Shown here one piece after another: positions 8,150 through 16,741 of a stretch of DNA of 33,394 nt. How positions within the stretch are numbered: the first letter of the stretch is position 1; each line of letters opens with the position of its first letter. The DNA is taken from assembly GCA_022340385.1 (NCBI GenBank), contig JAJDOB010000120.1, positions 1 through 33,394 on the forward strand, given 5' to 3'. The position numbers were made by a program, and so were the translations under genes. The notes beneath the pieces were generated by a model, which ran no database searches, was not told where the DNA came from, and worked only from the letters and a program-made list of their open reading frames with translations. This DNA comes from Rhodobacter sp. Lineage in GTDB: Bacteria > Pseudomonadota > Alphaproteobacteria > Rhodobacterales > Rhodobacteraceae.

Positions 8150-10285
8150 TTACGGTTTGCGCCCCAGATCGCGGTGCCGGCTGATCGAGGCCACGTCGCT
8201 TTCCGCCTCTACAGCAAGCATCACTGTATGAAGGTGCTCTGCGTCCCTCAGATCTACATCGACAACAAGGCGATAAAAGTCCGGTTTTCGGTCAACAAAA
8301 TGCAAATCCGAGATATTGGCCTGCTGTTCGCCGATCAAGGTGCAGATGCGTCCAAGAACGCCCGCATCATTGCCGATGGTGATGTCCAGACTGACGGTAT
8401 GCACCGCCGGGTGCGGGCCGGAATGCCAGTGCAGGTCGACCCAGCGTTCGGATTCCTCGGCCAGTTCCTCCAGCGCCAGGCAATCTATCGCATGCACCAG
8501 CACGCCCTTGCCGCGATAGCTGATGCCGACGATGCGTTCGCCCGGCACCGGCTGGCAGCATTGCGCGCGCTCGAACCGCTGATCGCCGCTTAGCCCGACA
8601 ACGGCGCGCGCGGCGTCGATCTCTTCGCCGCGGGTGGTGGTCAGTTTCGGATACAGCATCTTGACCACGTCGCTGGCGCTGAGTTCGGCCGAACCGAGCC
8701 GCGCCAGCAGTTCCTGGTTGTCCGCGATGCCCAGCTGTTTTGCCGCCGTGGTCAGCGCCTTTTCGGTGGCGCGTTTGCCGACATGTTCGAACGCCACCCG
8801 CGCCAGTTCAGAGCCAAGCTTGACGTATCGTTCGCGGTCCTCTTCGCGCAGGCTGCGCCGGATCGCCGCCTTGGCCCGCCCGGTGACGGCGATGTCCAGC
8901 CAGCTGGCCTGCGGGCGCTGGCCCTGGGCGGTGATGATCTCGATCATCTGGCCGTTCTTGACCCGGGTCCACAGCGGGACGCGCATATGGTCGATCTTGG
9001 CCCCGACACAGCTGTCGCCGATACGGGTGTGGATCGAATAGGCGTAATCCAGCGGCGTCGCCCCGCGCGGTAGTTTGACGACATCGCCCCGGGGCGAAAA
9101 ACAGAACACCTGATCGGCGTACATTTCCAGTTTGACGTGTTCGAGAAACTCATCATGGCTGTCGGCGTTGCGCAAACGGTCGGTCAGCGCGGTGACCCAT
9201 TTGGTGGGATCGACGGCGAACGGGTTCTGCGAGGGCACACCGTCGCGATAGGACCAGTGTGCGGCCACGCCGGCCTCTGCCACGTCATGCATGACATAGG
9301 TCCGGATCTGCACCTCGACCCGTTTACCGTCGCGGCCCGACACCGTGGTATGGATCGACCGGTAGCCGTTCGATTTCGGCTGGCTGATGTAATCCTTGAA
9401 CCGCCCCGGAACCGCGCGCCAGCGCTGGTGAATCGCGCCGAGGATGCGGTAGCATTCGTCCTCTGTCCGGGTCAGAATCCGGAAGCCGTAGATATCCGAA
9501 AGCCGCGCGAAGGACAGTTCCTTTTCCTGCATCTTGCGCCAGATCGAATAGGGTTTCTTGGCGCGCCCCATAACGTCTGCGTTGATCCCGACACGGACCA
9601 TTTCGGCCCTGATGTCATGGGTGATCTTTTCGACCATGTCGCCGGTTTCTTTTTGCAGCTTGATGAACCGGCGCATGATCGACTTGCGGCCTTCGGGGTT
9701 CAGCACGCTGAACGCCAGGTCTTCCAACTCGTCCCGCATCCACTGCATGCCCATGCGCCCGGCGAGCGGCGCGAAGATGTCCATGGTTTCGCGCGCCTTC
9801 TGGGCCTGCTTTTCCGGGTTCATCGACTTGATGGTGCGCATGTTGTGCAGCCGGTCGGCCAGCTTGACCAGGATCACCCGCAAATCCTTGGACATTGCCA
9901 TGAACAGCTTGCGGAAGTTTTCCGCCTGCTTGTTCTCTGTACTGGAAAGCTGCAGGTTGGTCAGCTTGGTGACGCCATCGACCATTTCCGCGATCTCGGG
10001 GCCGAAGCTTTCGGAAATCTCGGCGTAGGTCGATTTGGTGTCTTCGATCGTGTCGTGCAGCAGGGCGGTGATGATCGTCTGATCATCCAGGTTCATTTCC
10101 GTCAGGATCGAAGCGACTTCGACGGGGTGCGTGAAATACGGCTCGCCCGACCGGCGGAACTGGCCTTCATGCATCAGGCCGCCATATTCATAGGCGGCCC
10201 GGATCATTGCGGCGTCGGATGCAGGGTTATAGCTGCGGACCTTGTCGATCAGGTCATCGACACCGATCATCCGGTCCAAAGCCAT
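8150..10285 (-). CDS. rsh: bifunctional (p)ppGpp synthetase/hydrolase (RelA/SpoT homologue)
   Basis: This cytoplasmic enzyme makes and degrades the stringent-response alarmones ppGpp and pppGpp. The 711-residue product has an N-terminal HD hydrolase domain (FTHPVEV with His53; LLHDTIEDT with His77/Asp78, both intact), a synthetase domain (about 240–370, with YISQPKSNGYRSIHT and VEVQIRT), a TGS domain (about 395–455, FSPRGDVVKLPRGATPLDYAY) and a C-terminal ACT domain (about 640–705). The intact HD motif and synthetase motif together indicate a two-way enzyme, as usual when an alphaproteobacterium has a single long homologue. It begins 13 bp after rpoZ, an association found in many proteobacteria. 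ATG at 10285; a second ATG at 10270 is possible. Confidence 0.97.
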   Translation of the reverse strand: MALDRMIGVDDLIDKVRSYNPASDAAMIRAAYEYGGLMHEGQFRRSGEPYFTHPVEVASILTEMNLDDQTIITALLHDTIEDTKSTYAEISESFGPEIAEMVDGVTKLTNLQLSSTENKQAENFRKLFMAMSKDLRVILVKLADRLHNMRTIKSMNPEKQAQKARETMDIFAPLAGRMGMQWMRDELEDLAFSVLNPEGRKSIMRRFIKLQKETGDMVEKITHDIRAEMVRVGINADVMGRAKKPYSIWRKMQEKELSFARLSDIYGFRILTRTEDECYRILGAIHQRWRAVPGRFKDYISQPKSNGYRSIHTTVSGRDGKRVEVQIRTYVMHDVAEAGVAAHWSYRDGVPSQNPFAVDPTKWVTALTDRLRNADSHDEFLEHVKLEMYADQVFCFSPRGDVVKLPRGATPLDYAYSIHTRIGDSCVGAKIDHMRVPLWTRVKNGQMIEIITAQGQRPQASWLDIAVTGRAKAAIRRSLREEDRERYVKLGSELARVAFEHVGKRATEKALTTAAKQLGIADNQELLARLGSAELSASDVVKMLYPKLTTTRGEEIDAARAVVGLSGDQRFERAQCCQPVPGERIVGISYRGKGVLVHAIDCLALEELAEESERWVDLHWHSGPHPAVHTVSLDITIGNDAGVLGRICTLIGEQQANISDLHFVDRKPDFYRLVVDVDLRDAEHLHTVMLAVEAESDVASISRHRDLGRKP

Positions 10286-10298
10286 AGCGTACTGCCTG

Positions 10299-10652
10299 TT
10301 ACCGGGGCTCCTGCGCTTCCATCAGCGCTCGGAGCAGTTTTTCCTCGGACATGTCGTCATCCGCGGGCTTGTCGGCCTCGGCCCCCATCAACAGCGCCAT
10401 GGCGTCTTCTTCGGGCTCGTCGACCTCGATCTGGGTCTGGTGGCTTTCGATCATCCGCTCGCGCAGATCTTCGGCGCCCTGGGTTTCCTCGGCAATCTCG
10501 CGAAGCGACACGACGGGGTTCTTGTCATTGTCGCGATCAACGGTGATCGGCGAACCGCTGGAAATCTCGCGGGCGCGGTGGCTGGCCAGCATCACCAGTT
10601 CAAACCGGTTGGGAACCTTGTCAACGCAATCTTCGACCGTAACGCGGGCCAT
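10299..10652 (-). CDS. rpoZ: RNA polymerase omega subunit
   Basis: Omega helps assemble and stabilise RNA polymerase, and in E. coli is part of a ppGpp-binding site. The 117-residue product starts [20 protein letters not shown] and contains [15 protein letters not shown], both highly characteristic. The C-terminal half is acidic ([20 protein letters not shown]), as in other alphaproteobacterial omegas. It is followed 13 bp later by rsh, so the enzyme that makes the alarmone and a subunit that senses it are made together. The 102 bp upstream, after folK, probably carries a promoter. Confidence 0.97.
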   Translation of the reverse strand: MARVTVEDCVDKVPNRFELVMLASHRAREISSGSPITVDRDNDKNPVVSLREIAEETQGAEDLRERMIESHQTQIEVDEPEEDAMALLMGAEADKPADDDMSEEKLLRALMEAQEPR

Positions 10653-10754
10653 GACTATCTCCAGTCCTGCTCTGGGAATTTCAGAGTCGAGTACCTATGC
10701 GCCATGGCCCGCATTTGCAAGGGCAAAGCCATCATCCGGAGGCCGCCCGAAGGC

Positions 10755-11369
10755 TTACCCCTGGATCGGGCGGATCCGGGCGATCTGGTCGGGGTCCAGA
10801 GCCGCCAGCATGTCGCGTACGGTCTGGCCGCTGACCGGGTGGCGCCAGTCGGGCGCGACGTCGTTCAGCGGCACCAGAACGAAACCGCGGTCCTGCAGGC
10901 GCGGATGCGGCAGGATCAGCCTGTCGGGGGCCTCCTGCATCTGGCGATCCAGCGGCAAATCGCGCCAGAACAGGTAGGTTTCCAGATCGGGCAGCAATAA
11001 ATCGCCGATACCGATCAGGTCCAGATCCAGCGTGCGCCGACCCCAGCGGCGGTCGCGTTCGCGGCCGAATTCGGCCTCGATCGCGTGCAGAACCGCCAGA
11101 ACCGCATGCGGGTCGTTCAGCCCCGAAAGACATACCGCAGCGTTGACATATTCGGGCCCGGAGCCTTCGGGAAAGCAGGGTGTTGTATAGATCGGACTGC
11201 ATTCTACAATCTGCAGTGGCGAATCACTCAGACGAGTCAACGCGGCTGCCAAAGTGGCTGCGGGCGGTCCGGCGGCACTGTCAACATTCCCACCCAGCGC
11301 AACCATGACTTTCGTGAAGGTATCGGGTGCAATTACGTTACGTCCATGACATTCTATGTCTTGCGACAC
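10755..11369 (-). CDS. folK: 2-amino-4-hydroxy-6-hydroxymethyldihydropteridine pyrophosphokinase
   Basis: HPPK transfers pyrophosphate from ATP to 6-hydroxymethyl-7,8-dihydropterin in folate synthesis. The product (204 residues from this start) has VALGGN at 23–28, the segment ERDRRWGRRTLDLDLIGIGD with the two magnesium-binding aspartates, and LPHPRLQDRGFVLVPL. The frame opens with a GTG at 11369 preceded by AGGGGGA; an internal ATG at 11306 would start directly at MVALGGN and leaves the family N-terminus very short, so I keep the GTG. The first 20 residues are outside the domain. It is the most upstream gene of the minus-strand block and diverges from the NYN gene. Confidence 0.93.
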   Translation of the reverse strand: MSQDIECHGRNVIAPDTFTKVMVALGGNVDSAAGPPAATLAAALTRLSDSPLQIVECSPIYTTPCFPEGSGPEYVNAAVCLSGLNDPHAVLAVLHAIEAEFGRERDRRWGRRTLDLDLIGIGDLLLPDLETYLFWRDLPLDRQMQEAPDRLILPHPRLQDRGFVLVPLNDVAPDWRHPVSGQTVRDMLAALDPDQIARIRPIQG

Positions 11370-11388
11370 CGGTATTTCCCCCTATTTT
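11361..11388 (+). promoter_or_regulatory. possible sigma70-type promoter for the NYN gene
   Basis: TTGCGA (11361–11366) and TATTTT (11383–11388) are spaced by 16 bp within the divergent region between folK and the NYN gene. The match is imperfect. The first hexamer overlaps the proposed folK start. Confidence 0.25.
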
Positions 11389-11474
11389 ACCCGCCAGTTT
11401 CGCCCGTATTACACATCATTGCCATTCACTCGTGGCTTCCTCATTGGCGAAACGCATAATCGGAAGGATTATCA

Positions 11475-12044
11475 ATGTTCTACAGAGACGAGCGGCTTGC
11501 GCTGTTCATCGACGGGTCGAACCTCTATGCCGCCGCGAAATCGCTGGGCTTTGATATCGACTACAAGCTGCTTCGCACAGAGTTCATGCGTCGCGGAAAA
11601 CTGCTTCGGGCCTTTTATTATACGGCGCTGCTGGAAAATGACGATTATTCGCCGATCCGGCCGCTGGTGGACTGGCTGCATTACAACGGCTTTTCGATGG
11701 TCACCAAACCGGCCAAGGAATATATCGACAGCCAGGGCCGCCGGAAGGTCAAGGGCAATATGGATATCGAACTGTGCGTTGATGCCATGGAACTGGCGCC
11801 GCATGTCGATCACATTGTGTTGTTCTCGGGCGACGGCGATTTCCGCCCGCTGGTCGACAGCCTGCAACGCAAGGGTGTGCGGGTGTCCGTGGTGTCCACG
11901 ATCCGCAGCCAGCCGCCGATGATCGCCGATGAACTGCGCCGCCAGGCCGATAATTTCATCGAGCTGGAAGAGCTGAAAGACGTGATCGGCCGGCCGCCCC
12001 GCGAACCGCGCGAGCCGGAGCAGGAAGAGGCATTCGCCGAATAA
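11475..12044 (+). CDS. NYN-domain protein (LabA/DUF88-type, probable ribonuclease)
   Basis: The 189-residue product has the PIN-like NYN fold: LALFIDGSNLY with Asp13, NMDIELCVDAMEL with Asp97 and Asp103, and HIVLFSGDGDFRPLV with Asp120 and Asp122, which together form the expected acidic metal site. Members of this family act on RNA, or are thought to. The C-terminal tail (PREPREPEQEEAFAE) is charged and probably disordered. The start has GGAAGGA seven bases upstream and the gene ends at a strong terminator, so it is a single-gene unit divergent from folK–rpoZ–rsh. The RNA substrate is unknown. Confidence 0.9.
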   Translation: MFYRDERLALFIDGSNLYAAAKSLGFDIDYKLLRTEFMRRGKLLRAFYYTALLENDDYSPIRPLVDWLHYNGFSMVTKPAKEYIDSQGRRKVKGNMDIELCVDAMELAPHVDHIVLFSGDGDFRPLVDSLQRKGVRVSVVSTIRSQPPMIADELRRQADNFIELEELKDVIGRPPREPREPEQEEAFAE

Positions 12045-12072
12045 CAGACCATCATCCATGGTCTTGAAGGGT

Positions 12073-12105
12073 GCCCCGCCAGGTTCTGCCGGCGGGGCCT
12101 TTTTT
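12073..12105 (+). terminator. rho-independent terminator after the NYN gene
   Basis: GCCCCGCC (12073–12080) pairs perfectly with GGCGGGGC (12091–12098) across a 10-base loop and is followed by a run of six T (12100–12105). It lies 29 bp past the NYN stop codon and is the clearest terminator in the window. Confidence 0.9.
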
Positions 12106-12157
12106 ATGCCCGCATCCGGCACGGGTTCGGGCGGACGGGGTAGTGCGGCGTGCCGCT

Positions 12158-12427
12158 CTAGTTACCGCCCTGCAGTGTCAGGACGCCGGGATTTGCCGGC
12201 ACCACCAGTTCGGCCGTACCGTTCTTGTGGGCGCGCTTCTGTTTCAGGCAGCCATTGCCGAACGTGCCCCACATCGCCGGGTTGTTCTTGCCGCAGCGCC
12301 AGGACAGTCCCTGCTGAACCACGGGTTCGGACGCAAGTGACGGTGCGCCGGCGGGCCCGGCCGCGACCGGCCCGGAAAATGCAAGATGTGCCGTCGCCAG
12401 CAGCGAAAGGAATGCAAGGTTTTTCAT
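12158..12427 (-). CDS. small exported protein with two cysteines
   Basis: The 89-residue product begins with a signal peptide (MKNLAFLSLLATAHLAFSG, cleavage around residue 23 after VAA). The mature part of about 65 residues contains SWRCGKNNPAMWG and GNGCLKQKR, a possible disulfide pair. I do not recognise the family. The ATG at 12427 has TTGGAG nine bases upstream. A very long frame continues upstream of this start across ispH and the methyltransferase, but that is antisense shadow. It is a lone minus-strand gene between the NYN terminator and ispH. Confidence 0.75.
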   Translation of the reverse strand: MKNLAFLSLLATAHLAFSGPVAAGPAGAPSLASEPVVQQGLSWRCGKNNPAMWGTFGNGCLKQKRAHKNGTAELVVPANPGVLTLQGGN

Positions 12428-12595
12428 GAATATCTCCAAAAATCGGTTGAGGGGTAACACCGGTGGGTCGCGTGAATTGGCGCGATGGTTCAAAAGAATA
12501 TCCGCGGCTTCGGCTTTGGCCCGGCCCCGGGGGCCTGCGGGCTGGACGCAACCGACCAAAATGCCTAGGTGGAAGCCATTGGAAGGGCCCGCAAC

Positions 12596-13546
12596 ATGAC
12601 CAAACCACCGCTGACGCTGTATCTTGCCGCCCCGCGCGGGTTTTGCGCGGGCGTTGACCGCGCGATCAGGATCGTCGAAATGGCGCTGCGGAAATGGGGC
12701 GCGCCGGTCTATGTTCGCCACGAGATCGTGCATAACAAATTCGTGGTCGATGGCCTGCGCGACCTTGGCGCGGTGTTCGTCGAGGATCTGGACGATTGCC
12801 CGGATGACCGCCCTGTGATCTTCAGCGCTCACGGTGTGCCAAAGGCGGTTCCGGCAGAGGCCGCCAGACGCCGGATGATCCATGTCGATGCGACCTGCCC
12901 GCTGGTCAGCAAGGTGCATATCGAGGCCGAACGCCACCACGGCAACGGCTTGCAGATGGTGATGATCGGCCACGCGGGCCACCCCGAAACCCTTGGCACC
13001 ATGGGGCAGTTGCCCGACGGCGAGGTGTTGCTGGTGGAAACCGCCGCAGACGTGGCCGGACTGGACGTGCGCGACCCGGGCAGGCTGGCCTATATCACCC
13101 AGACCACCCTGTCGGTCGATGACACGGCGGGCATTGTCGCGGCGCTGAAGGCGCGGTTTCCGTCCATCGTCGGGCCGCACAAGGAAGATATCTGTTACGC
13201 CACCACCAACCGGCAGGAGGCCGTCAAGGCGATGGCCCCGAAATGCGACGCGATGCTGGTGATCGGTGCGCCCAATTCCTCTAATTCGCGCCGTCTGGTC
13301 GAGGTTGGCGCAGCCGCCGGGTGCGGCTATTCGCAACTGGTGCAACGCGCCGGTGACGTGGACTGGCGCGCGCTGGACGGTATCGGTTCGGTTGGCATCA
13401 CCGCCGGGGCCAGCGCGCCGGAATTGCTGGTCGACGAAGTGATCGACGCGTTCCGCGCCCGCTATGACGTGACGGTGGAACGGGTGGAGACGGCAGTCGA
13501 AAACGTCGAGTTCAAGGTGCCGCGCGTGTTGCGGGAGCCGGCCTAG
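12596..13546 (+). CDS. ispH: 4-hydroxy-3-methylbut-2-enyl diphosphate reductase
   Basis: IspH is the last enzyme of the non-mevalonate isoprenoid pathway, reducing HMBPP to IPP and DMAPP with a [4Fe-4S] cluster. The 316-residue product has all three cluster cysteines: Cys17 in [12 protein letters not shown], Cys101 in DATCPLV and Cys200 in [10 protein letters not shown]. The catalytic Glu131 lies in [10 protein letters not shown], and the substrate-binding SAHGV (77–81) and APNSSNS are present. ATG at 12596 has GGAAGGG upstream; an earlier in-frame ATG at 12569 would add nine residues outside the family. Only 3 bp separate it from the methyltransferase gene. Confidence 0.97.
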   Translation: MTKPPLTLYLAAPRGFCAGVDRAIRIVEMALRKWGAPVYVRHEIVHNKFVVDGLRDLGAVFVEDLDDCPDDRPVIFSAHGVPKAVPAEAARRRMIHVDATCPLVSKVHIEAERHHGNGLQMVMIGHAGHPETLGTMGQLPDGEVLLVETAADVAGLDVRDPGRLAYITQTTLSVDDTAGIVAALKARFPSIVGPHKEDICYATTNRQEAVKAMAPKCDAMLVIGAPNSSNSRRLVEVGAAAGCGYSQLVQRAGDVDWRALDGIGSVGITAGASAPELLVDEVIDAFRARYDVTVERVETAVENVEFKVPRVLREPA

Positions 13547-13549
13547 GAA

Positions 13550-14140
13550 ATGAGCCAGGATGACCAGACAATCGGCGTCTATGACGCGCAGGTGGCGACC
13601 TACAACGATGTTGTCGCCAACAGTTCCGACCCGCAGCTTGCGGTCTTTCTGGCGGGTCTGCCGGACGGTGCCGAGGTGCTGGATCTCGGTTGCGGCCCCG
13701 GACATTGTGCCGCGCAGATGCGTGATCTCGGGTTCCGGGTGACGGCCACCGATGCCTCGCGCGAAATGGCAGGTTTCGCGCACGAAACATTTGGCCTTGA
13801 TGTGCAGGTGCAGACCTTCGCCGACCTTGACGCGGTTGCGGCCTTTGATGGTGTCTGGGCCAGTTTCAGCCTGCTGCACGCGCCGAAGGCTGAAATGCCG
13901 GCGCATCTGGCTGCCATCCACCGCGCGCTGCGCCCCGGCGGCCTTTTGTGGCTGGGCCTGAAAACCGGCACCGGCGAGTCGCGCGACCGGATCGGGCGCT
14001 TTTATGCCTATTACAGCGACACCGAAATCTCTGGCCTGCTGGCCGATGCGGGTTTCACGGTGACCGGCCGGACCACTGGCGAAGGGACCGGACTTGATGG
14101 CAGTATCTGGCCCTGGATCGTGCTTGGCGCCCATGCCTGA
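13550..14140 (+). CDS. class I SAM-dependent methyltransferase
   Basis: The 196-residue product has the SAM-binding motif [14 protein letters not shown] (about 43–55), an acidic motif II (VTATDAS), and [13 protein letters not shown] plus [14 protein letters not shown] as later motifs. It is a small Rossmann-fold methyltransferase; the substrate cannot be inferred. It lies between ispH (3 bp gap) and rnhA (8-bp overlap), so the three are probably one transcript with coupled translation. Similar genes sit in the same place in relatives as far as I recall, but no shared pathway is evident. Confidence 0.88.
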   Translation: MSQDDQTIGVYDAQVATYNDVVANSSDPQLAVFLAGLPDGAEVLDLGCGPGHCAAQMRDLGFRVTATDASREMAGFAHETFGLDVQVQTFADLDAVAAFDGVWASFSLLHAPKAEMPAHLAAIHRALRPGGLLWLGLKTGTGESRDRIGRFYAYYSDTEISGLLADAGFTVTGRTTGEGTGLDGSIWPWIVLGAHA

Positions 14141-14597
14141 GCTGTTGGCCTACACAGATGGTGCCTGTTCGGGCAATCCCGGCCCCGGCGGCTGGGGCGC
14201 GCTGCTGGTCGCGCGCGACGGCGACAGGTTGCTGAAGGAACGCATGCTGAAAGGCGGCGAGGCCGACACCACCAACAACCGGATGGAACTGATGGCCGCG
14301 ATCGAGGCGCTGAACGCGCTGGAGCGGGCCAGCGACATCACCGTCATCACCGACAGCGTCTATGTGAAGAATGGCGTGACCGAGTGGATTCATGGCTGGA
14401 AGCGCAACGGCTGGAAGACCGCGGCCAGGAAACCGGTCAAGAACGCCGACCTGTGGCAGGCGCTGGACACCGCGCAGGCGCGGCACCGGGTGACATGGCA
14501 ATGGATCAAGGGTCACGCCGGCCAACCGGAAAACGAGCGCGCCGACGAACTGGCACGGGCCGGAATGGCCCCGTTCAAACCCAAGAAGTCGGTGTAA
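14133..14597 (+). CDS. rnhA: ribonuclease HI
   Basis: RNase HI cuts the RNA strand of RNA/DNA hybrids, removing primers and R-loops. The 154-residue product has the full catalytic set: Asp9 ([16 protein letters not shown]), Glu52 ([12 protein letters not shown]), Asp74 (VITDSVYV) and Asp138 (NERADELA). The length is close to that of E. coli RNase HI. The ATG at 14133 overlaps the methyltransferase stop by 8 bp; an upstream in-frame ATG at 14094 would add residues not belonging to the fold. Confidence 0.97.
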   Translation: MPELLAYTDGACSGNPGPGGWGALLVARDGDRLLKERMLKGGEADTTNNRMELMAAIEALNALERASDITVITDSVYVKNGVTEWIHGWKRNGWKTAARKPVKNADLWQALDTAQARHRVTWQWIKGHAGQPENERADELARAGMAPFKPKKSV

Positions 14598-14643
14598 TCG
14601 TCGGCGCATGGCCCCGCGCCAGGGCCGGCTTGACCCGGCAGGC

Positions 14644-14883
14644 CTAGCGTTTCGGCCCGTAGGTCTGCCACAGCCAGATCAGCAGCATCGCCCCCAACAC
14701 CGCGCCGACAAACCCGGCAAGCGCGCCGGTGATCGTCAACAGCAGCCTCAGAACCAGACCGCCGATCAATGCGCCGAAGACGCCGATGACCACGGTGGTG
14801 ATCAGATCCGCCTCGATCCGCATCAGCCGCGTGGCCAGAAACCCGGCCGCGGCCCCGATAATTGCAAGAAGCAGAACTGACAT
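14644..14883 (-). CDS. GlsB/YeaQ/YmgE-family small membrane protein
   Basis: The 79-residue product is nearly all hydrophobic with three glycine-rich spans: LLLAIIGAAAGFLATRLM, ITTVVIGVFGALIGGLVL and TGALAGFVGAVLGAMLLIWL. This pattern is that of the so-called transglycosylase-associated or stress-response YeaQ/YmgE family, whose function is not well defined. The ATG at 14883 is chosen because the longer frame adds a polar stretch not seen in the family. It converges on rnhA across 46 bp. Confidence 0.8.
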   Translation of the reverse strand: MSVLLLAIIGAAAGFLATRLMRIEADLITTVVIGVFGALIGGLVLRLLLTITGALAGFVGAVLGAMLLIWLWQTYGPKR

Positions 14884-15008
14884 GACGCGAGTATGCCCGG
14901 CAATGCGCGGACACGAAAGGGCAATCCATTGTATGTTGTCTGGATTCAACCTAAAGATGAATTTGCGGGTGGTGGAATCGCAACCTTCGCCATCCGTAGT
15001 CGCCCCGT

Positions 15009-15024
15009 CGGTGTCGTGACACCG
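15009..15024. promoter_or_regulatory. short inverted repeat between two small membrane-protein genes
   Basis: CGGTGTC (15009–15015) and GACACCG (15018–15024) are 7-bp inverted repeats with a 2-bp centre. The position, upstream of the YeaQ-like gene and downstream of the 78-residue gene on the minus strand, would suit an operator or a weak transcript end. No T-run follows on either strand. Confidence 0.3.
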
Positions 15025-15062
15025 GATAGGCCTTGCGGTGCCGGCGGGGCGCAGCCCGGGTG

Positions 15063-15299
15063 TCAGCGCCGGTAATGCGTCGGGACGATCACCAATGCAC
15101 CCACCGACGAGGCGATGGCGTTCAAACCGTGGCTGCCAAGGCTGATCCCGAACATCGAGCGGATGAAATAGAACAGGATCGCGCCGCCGATGCAGATGAT
15201 CATCGACGGGATAACGCCGTTGCGGGTGAAACCGCTGCGTTCAGAGGCATAGCCGACGATGCCCGCGATCACGATGGTGCCGATCAGCGAGAAATACAT
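15063..15299 (-). CDS. small membrane protein, YeaQ/YmgE-like
   Basis: The 78-residue product has three hydrophobic spans (about 3–18, 30–47 and 58–73) and conserved-looking glycines (GTIVIAGIVGYASE, IPSMIICIGGAILFYFIR). It resembles the neighbouring YeaQ/YmgE-like protein in size and plan, with a GLNAIASSVGALVIV last helix. The start ATG at 15299 is only 4 bp after the fmt stop codon, so it is the last member of the def–def–def–fmt operon. Its role there is unknown. Confidence 0.75.
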   Translation of the reverse strand: MYFSLIGTIVIAGIVGYASERSGFTRNGVIPSMIICIGGAILFYFIRSMFGISLGSHGLNAIASSVGALVIVPTHYRR

Positions 15300-15303
15300 G
15301 ACC

Positions 15304-16215
15304 CTAGTCCCCCAAGACTGTACCGGGCGGCAGCGCCCAGCCGCGCAGCAACCCGTCGATTTCCTGTGCGCCCTTGCCGGCGCGTTGCGCCCGCGTGATC
15401 TGTACGGCGCCCTGGCCGCAGGCGACGGTCAGCGCCCCGTCCAGCACCGTTCCGGGCGCACCCTGCCCGCCCGCCAGACGCGAGGCAAGCAGTTTCACAC
15501 GTTCGCCCCGCACCGTGGTCCAGGCCCCGGGAAACGGTGAAAGCCCGCGAATCTGGCGGTCGATCATGGCCGCAGGACGGGTCCAGTCGATCTGTGCCTC
15601 GGCCTTGTCGATCTTGTCCGCATAAGTTGTACCGGCATCGGGCTGCGGCACCGGCGTCAGAGTGTCGAGCCTGTCCAGCGACCGCACGATCAGCGCCGCG
15701 CCGATGGCGGACAGCCGGTCATGCAGGCTGCCGGTCGTGTCGTCGGGGCGAATTCCGGTGGCTTCGCGCATCAGCACCGGCCCGGTGTCCAGCCCGGCCT
15801 CCATCTGCATGATGCAGACCCCGGTTTCCGCATCCCCGGCCATGATCGCGCGATGGATCGGCGCCGCGCCGCGCCAGCGCGGCAGCAGCGAGGCATGGAT
15901 ATTGAGACAGCCATGCCGGGGCATATCGAGAATCGCCTGCGGCAGGATCAGGCCATAGGCGACGACAACCGCGACATCGGCGTCCAGCGCGGCAAAACCG
16001 GCCTGTTCGCCGGCCGATTTCAGGCTGGACGGGTGGCGCACGGCCAGGCCCAGCGCCAAGGCCCGCGTGTGCACCGGCGTCAGGCGTTCCTTCTTGCCGC
16101 GTCCGGCGGGGCGGGGCGGCTGGCAATAGACGCAAGCAATCTCGTGCCCTGCCGCCACCAGCGCATCGAGGACCGGAACCGAGAATTCCGGCGTGCCCAT
16201 GAAGACAAGTCTCAT
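15304..16215 (-). CDS. fmt: methionyl-tRNA formyltransferase
   Basis: Fmt formylates the initiator methionyl-tRNA using 10-formyltetrahydrofolate. The 303-residue product starts [19 protein letters not shown], contains the formyl-transfer signature with Asn/His ([16 protein letters not shown]) and the DTGPVL segment, and has the C-terminal tRNA-binding domain (from about residue 205, [16 protein letters not shown]). Length is normal. It follows the third deformylase by 22 bp and shares its operon, so the enzymes adding and removing the formyl group are made together. Confidence 0.97.
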   Translation of the reverse strand: MRLVFMGTPEFSVPVLDALVAAGHEIACVYCQPPRPAGRGKKERLTPVHTRALALGLAVRHPSSLKSAGEQAGFAALDADVAVVVAYGLILPQAILDMPRHGCLNIHASLLPRWRGAAPIHRAIMAGDAETGVCIMQMEAGLDTGPVLMREATGIRPDDTTGSLHDRLSAIGAALIVRSLDRLDTLTPVPQPDAGTTYADKIDKAEAQIDWTRPAAMIDRQIRGLSPFPGAWTTVRGERVKLLASRLAGGQGAPGTVLDGALTVACGQGAVQITRAQRAGKGAQEIDGLLRGWALPPGTVLGD

Positions 16216-16237
16216 CGGCGCGTCTTGGACACGACTG

Positions 16238-16741
16238 TCATGCCCGCTTCCTCAGCTTTTCGTATTTCTTCAACAGCATCTGCCGCTTCACCGGCGACAG
16301 TCGGTCGACAAATACCTTGCCGTTCAGATGGTCGATCTGATGCTGCACGCTGGTGGCCCACAGCCCGACAAAGTCACGCTCTTCGATCTCGCCCCCGGCA
16401 TTCAGGAACCGCACCGTCACCGCACGCGGACGCCGGATCCTGGCCGAGATACCGGGCAGATTGGGGCTGGCCTCGTCATGTTCGCGCAGCTTGACAGAGG
16501 CATGCAGAACCTCGGGGTTGGCCATGCGCACCGCCTTGCCGCGCGTCTCCGAGGCATCGACCACCACCAGCCGCAGCATCACGCCGATCTGCGGCGCGCC
16601 AAGGCCGACGCCCGGCATCGCCTCCATCGTGTCGATCATGTCGTCCCAGGTGGCGCGGATGTCATCGGTGATTTCGGCAACCGGCGCGGCAACGCTTCGC
16701 AGCCGGGTGTCGGGCCAGGGAATGCAGGCGCGAACGCTCAA
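16238..16741 (-). CDS. peptide deformylase-like protein with altered active site
   Basis: The 167-residue product aligns along its whole length with peptide deformylase, but the key motifs are changed. Motif 1 reads GVGLGAPQ with Gln51 kept; motif 2, normally EGCLS, reads EASPN (90–94), so the metal-ligand Cys is Ser92; motif 3, normally HExxH, reads HQIDH (134–138), so the catalytic Glu is Gln135 although both His remain. It is therefore probably not an active deformylase and may bind substrate, ribosome or the sister proteins. It starts at TTG (16741) inside the stop of the preceding deformylase gene (TTGA overlap). The fold and length are intact, with no frameshift, so it looks maintained rather than decaying. 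Confidence 0.88.
   Translation of the reverse strand: MSVRACIPWPDTRLRSVAAPVAEITDDIRATWDDMIDTMEAMPGVGLGAPQIGVMLRLVVVDASETRGKAVRMANPEVLHASVKLREHDEASPNLPGISARIRRPRAVTVRFLNAGGEIEERDFVGLWATSVQHQIDHLNGKVFVDRLSPVKRQMLLKKYEKLRKRA

Noticed and set aside
12158-14134. A 658-codon minus-strand open frame across ispH and the methyltransferase
   Set aside because: It lies antisense to two clearly recognised genes and only its last 89 codons have a signal peptide and ribosome-binding site; the rest is a GC-rich shadow.
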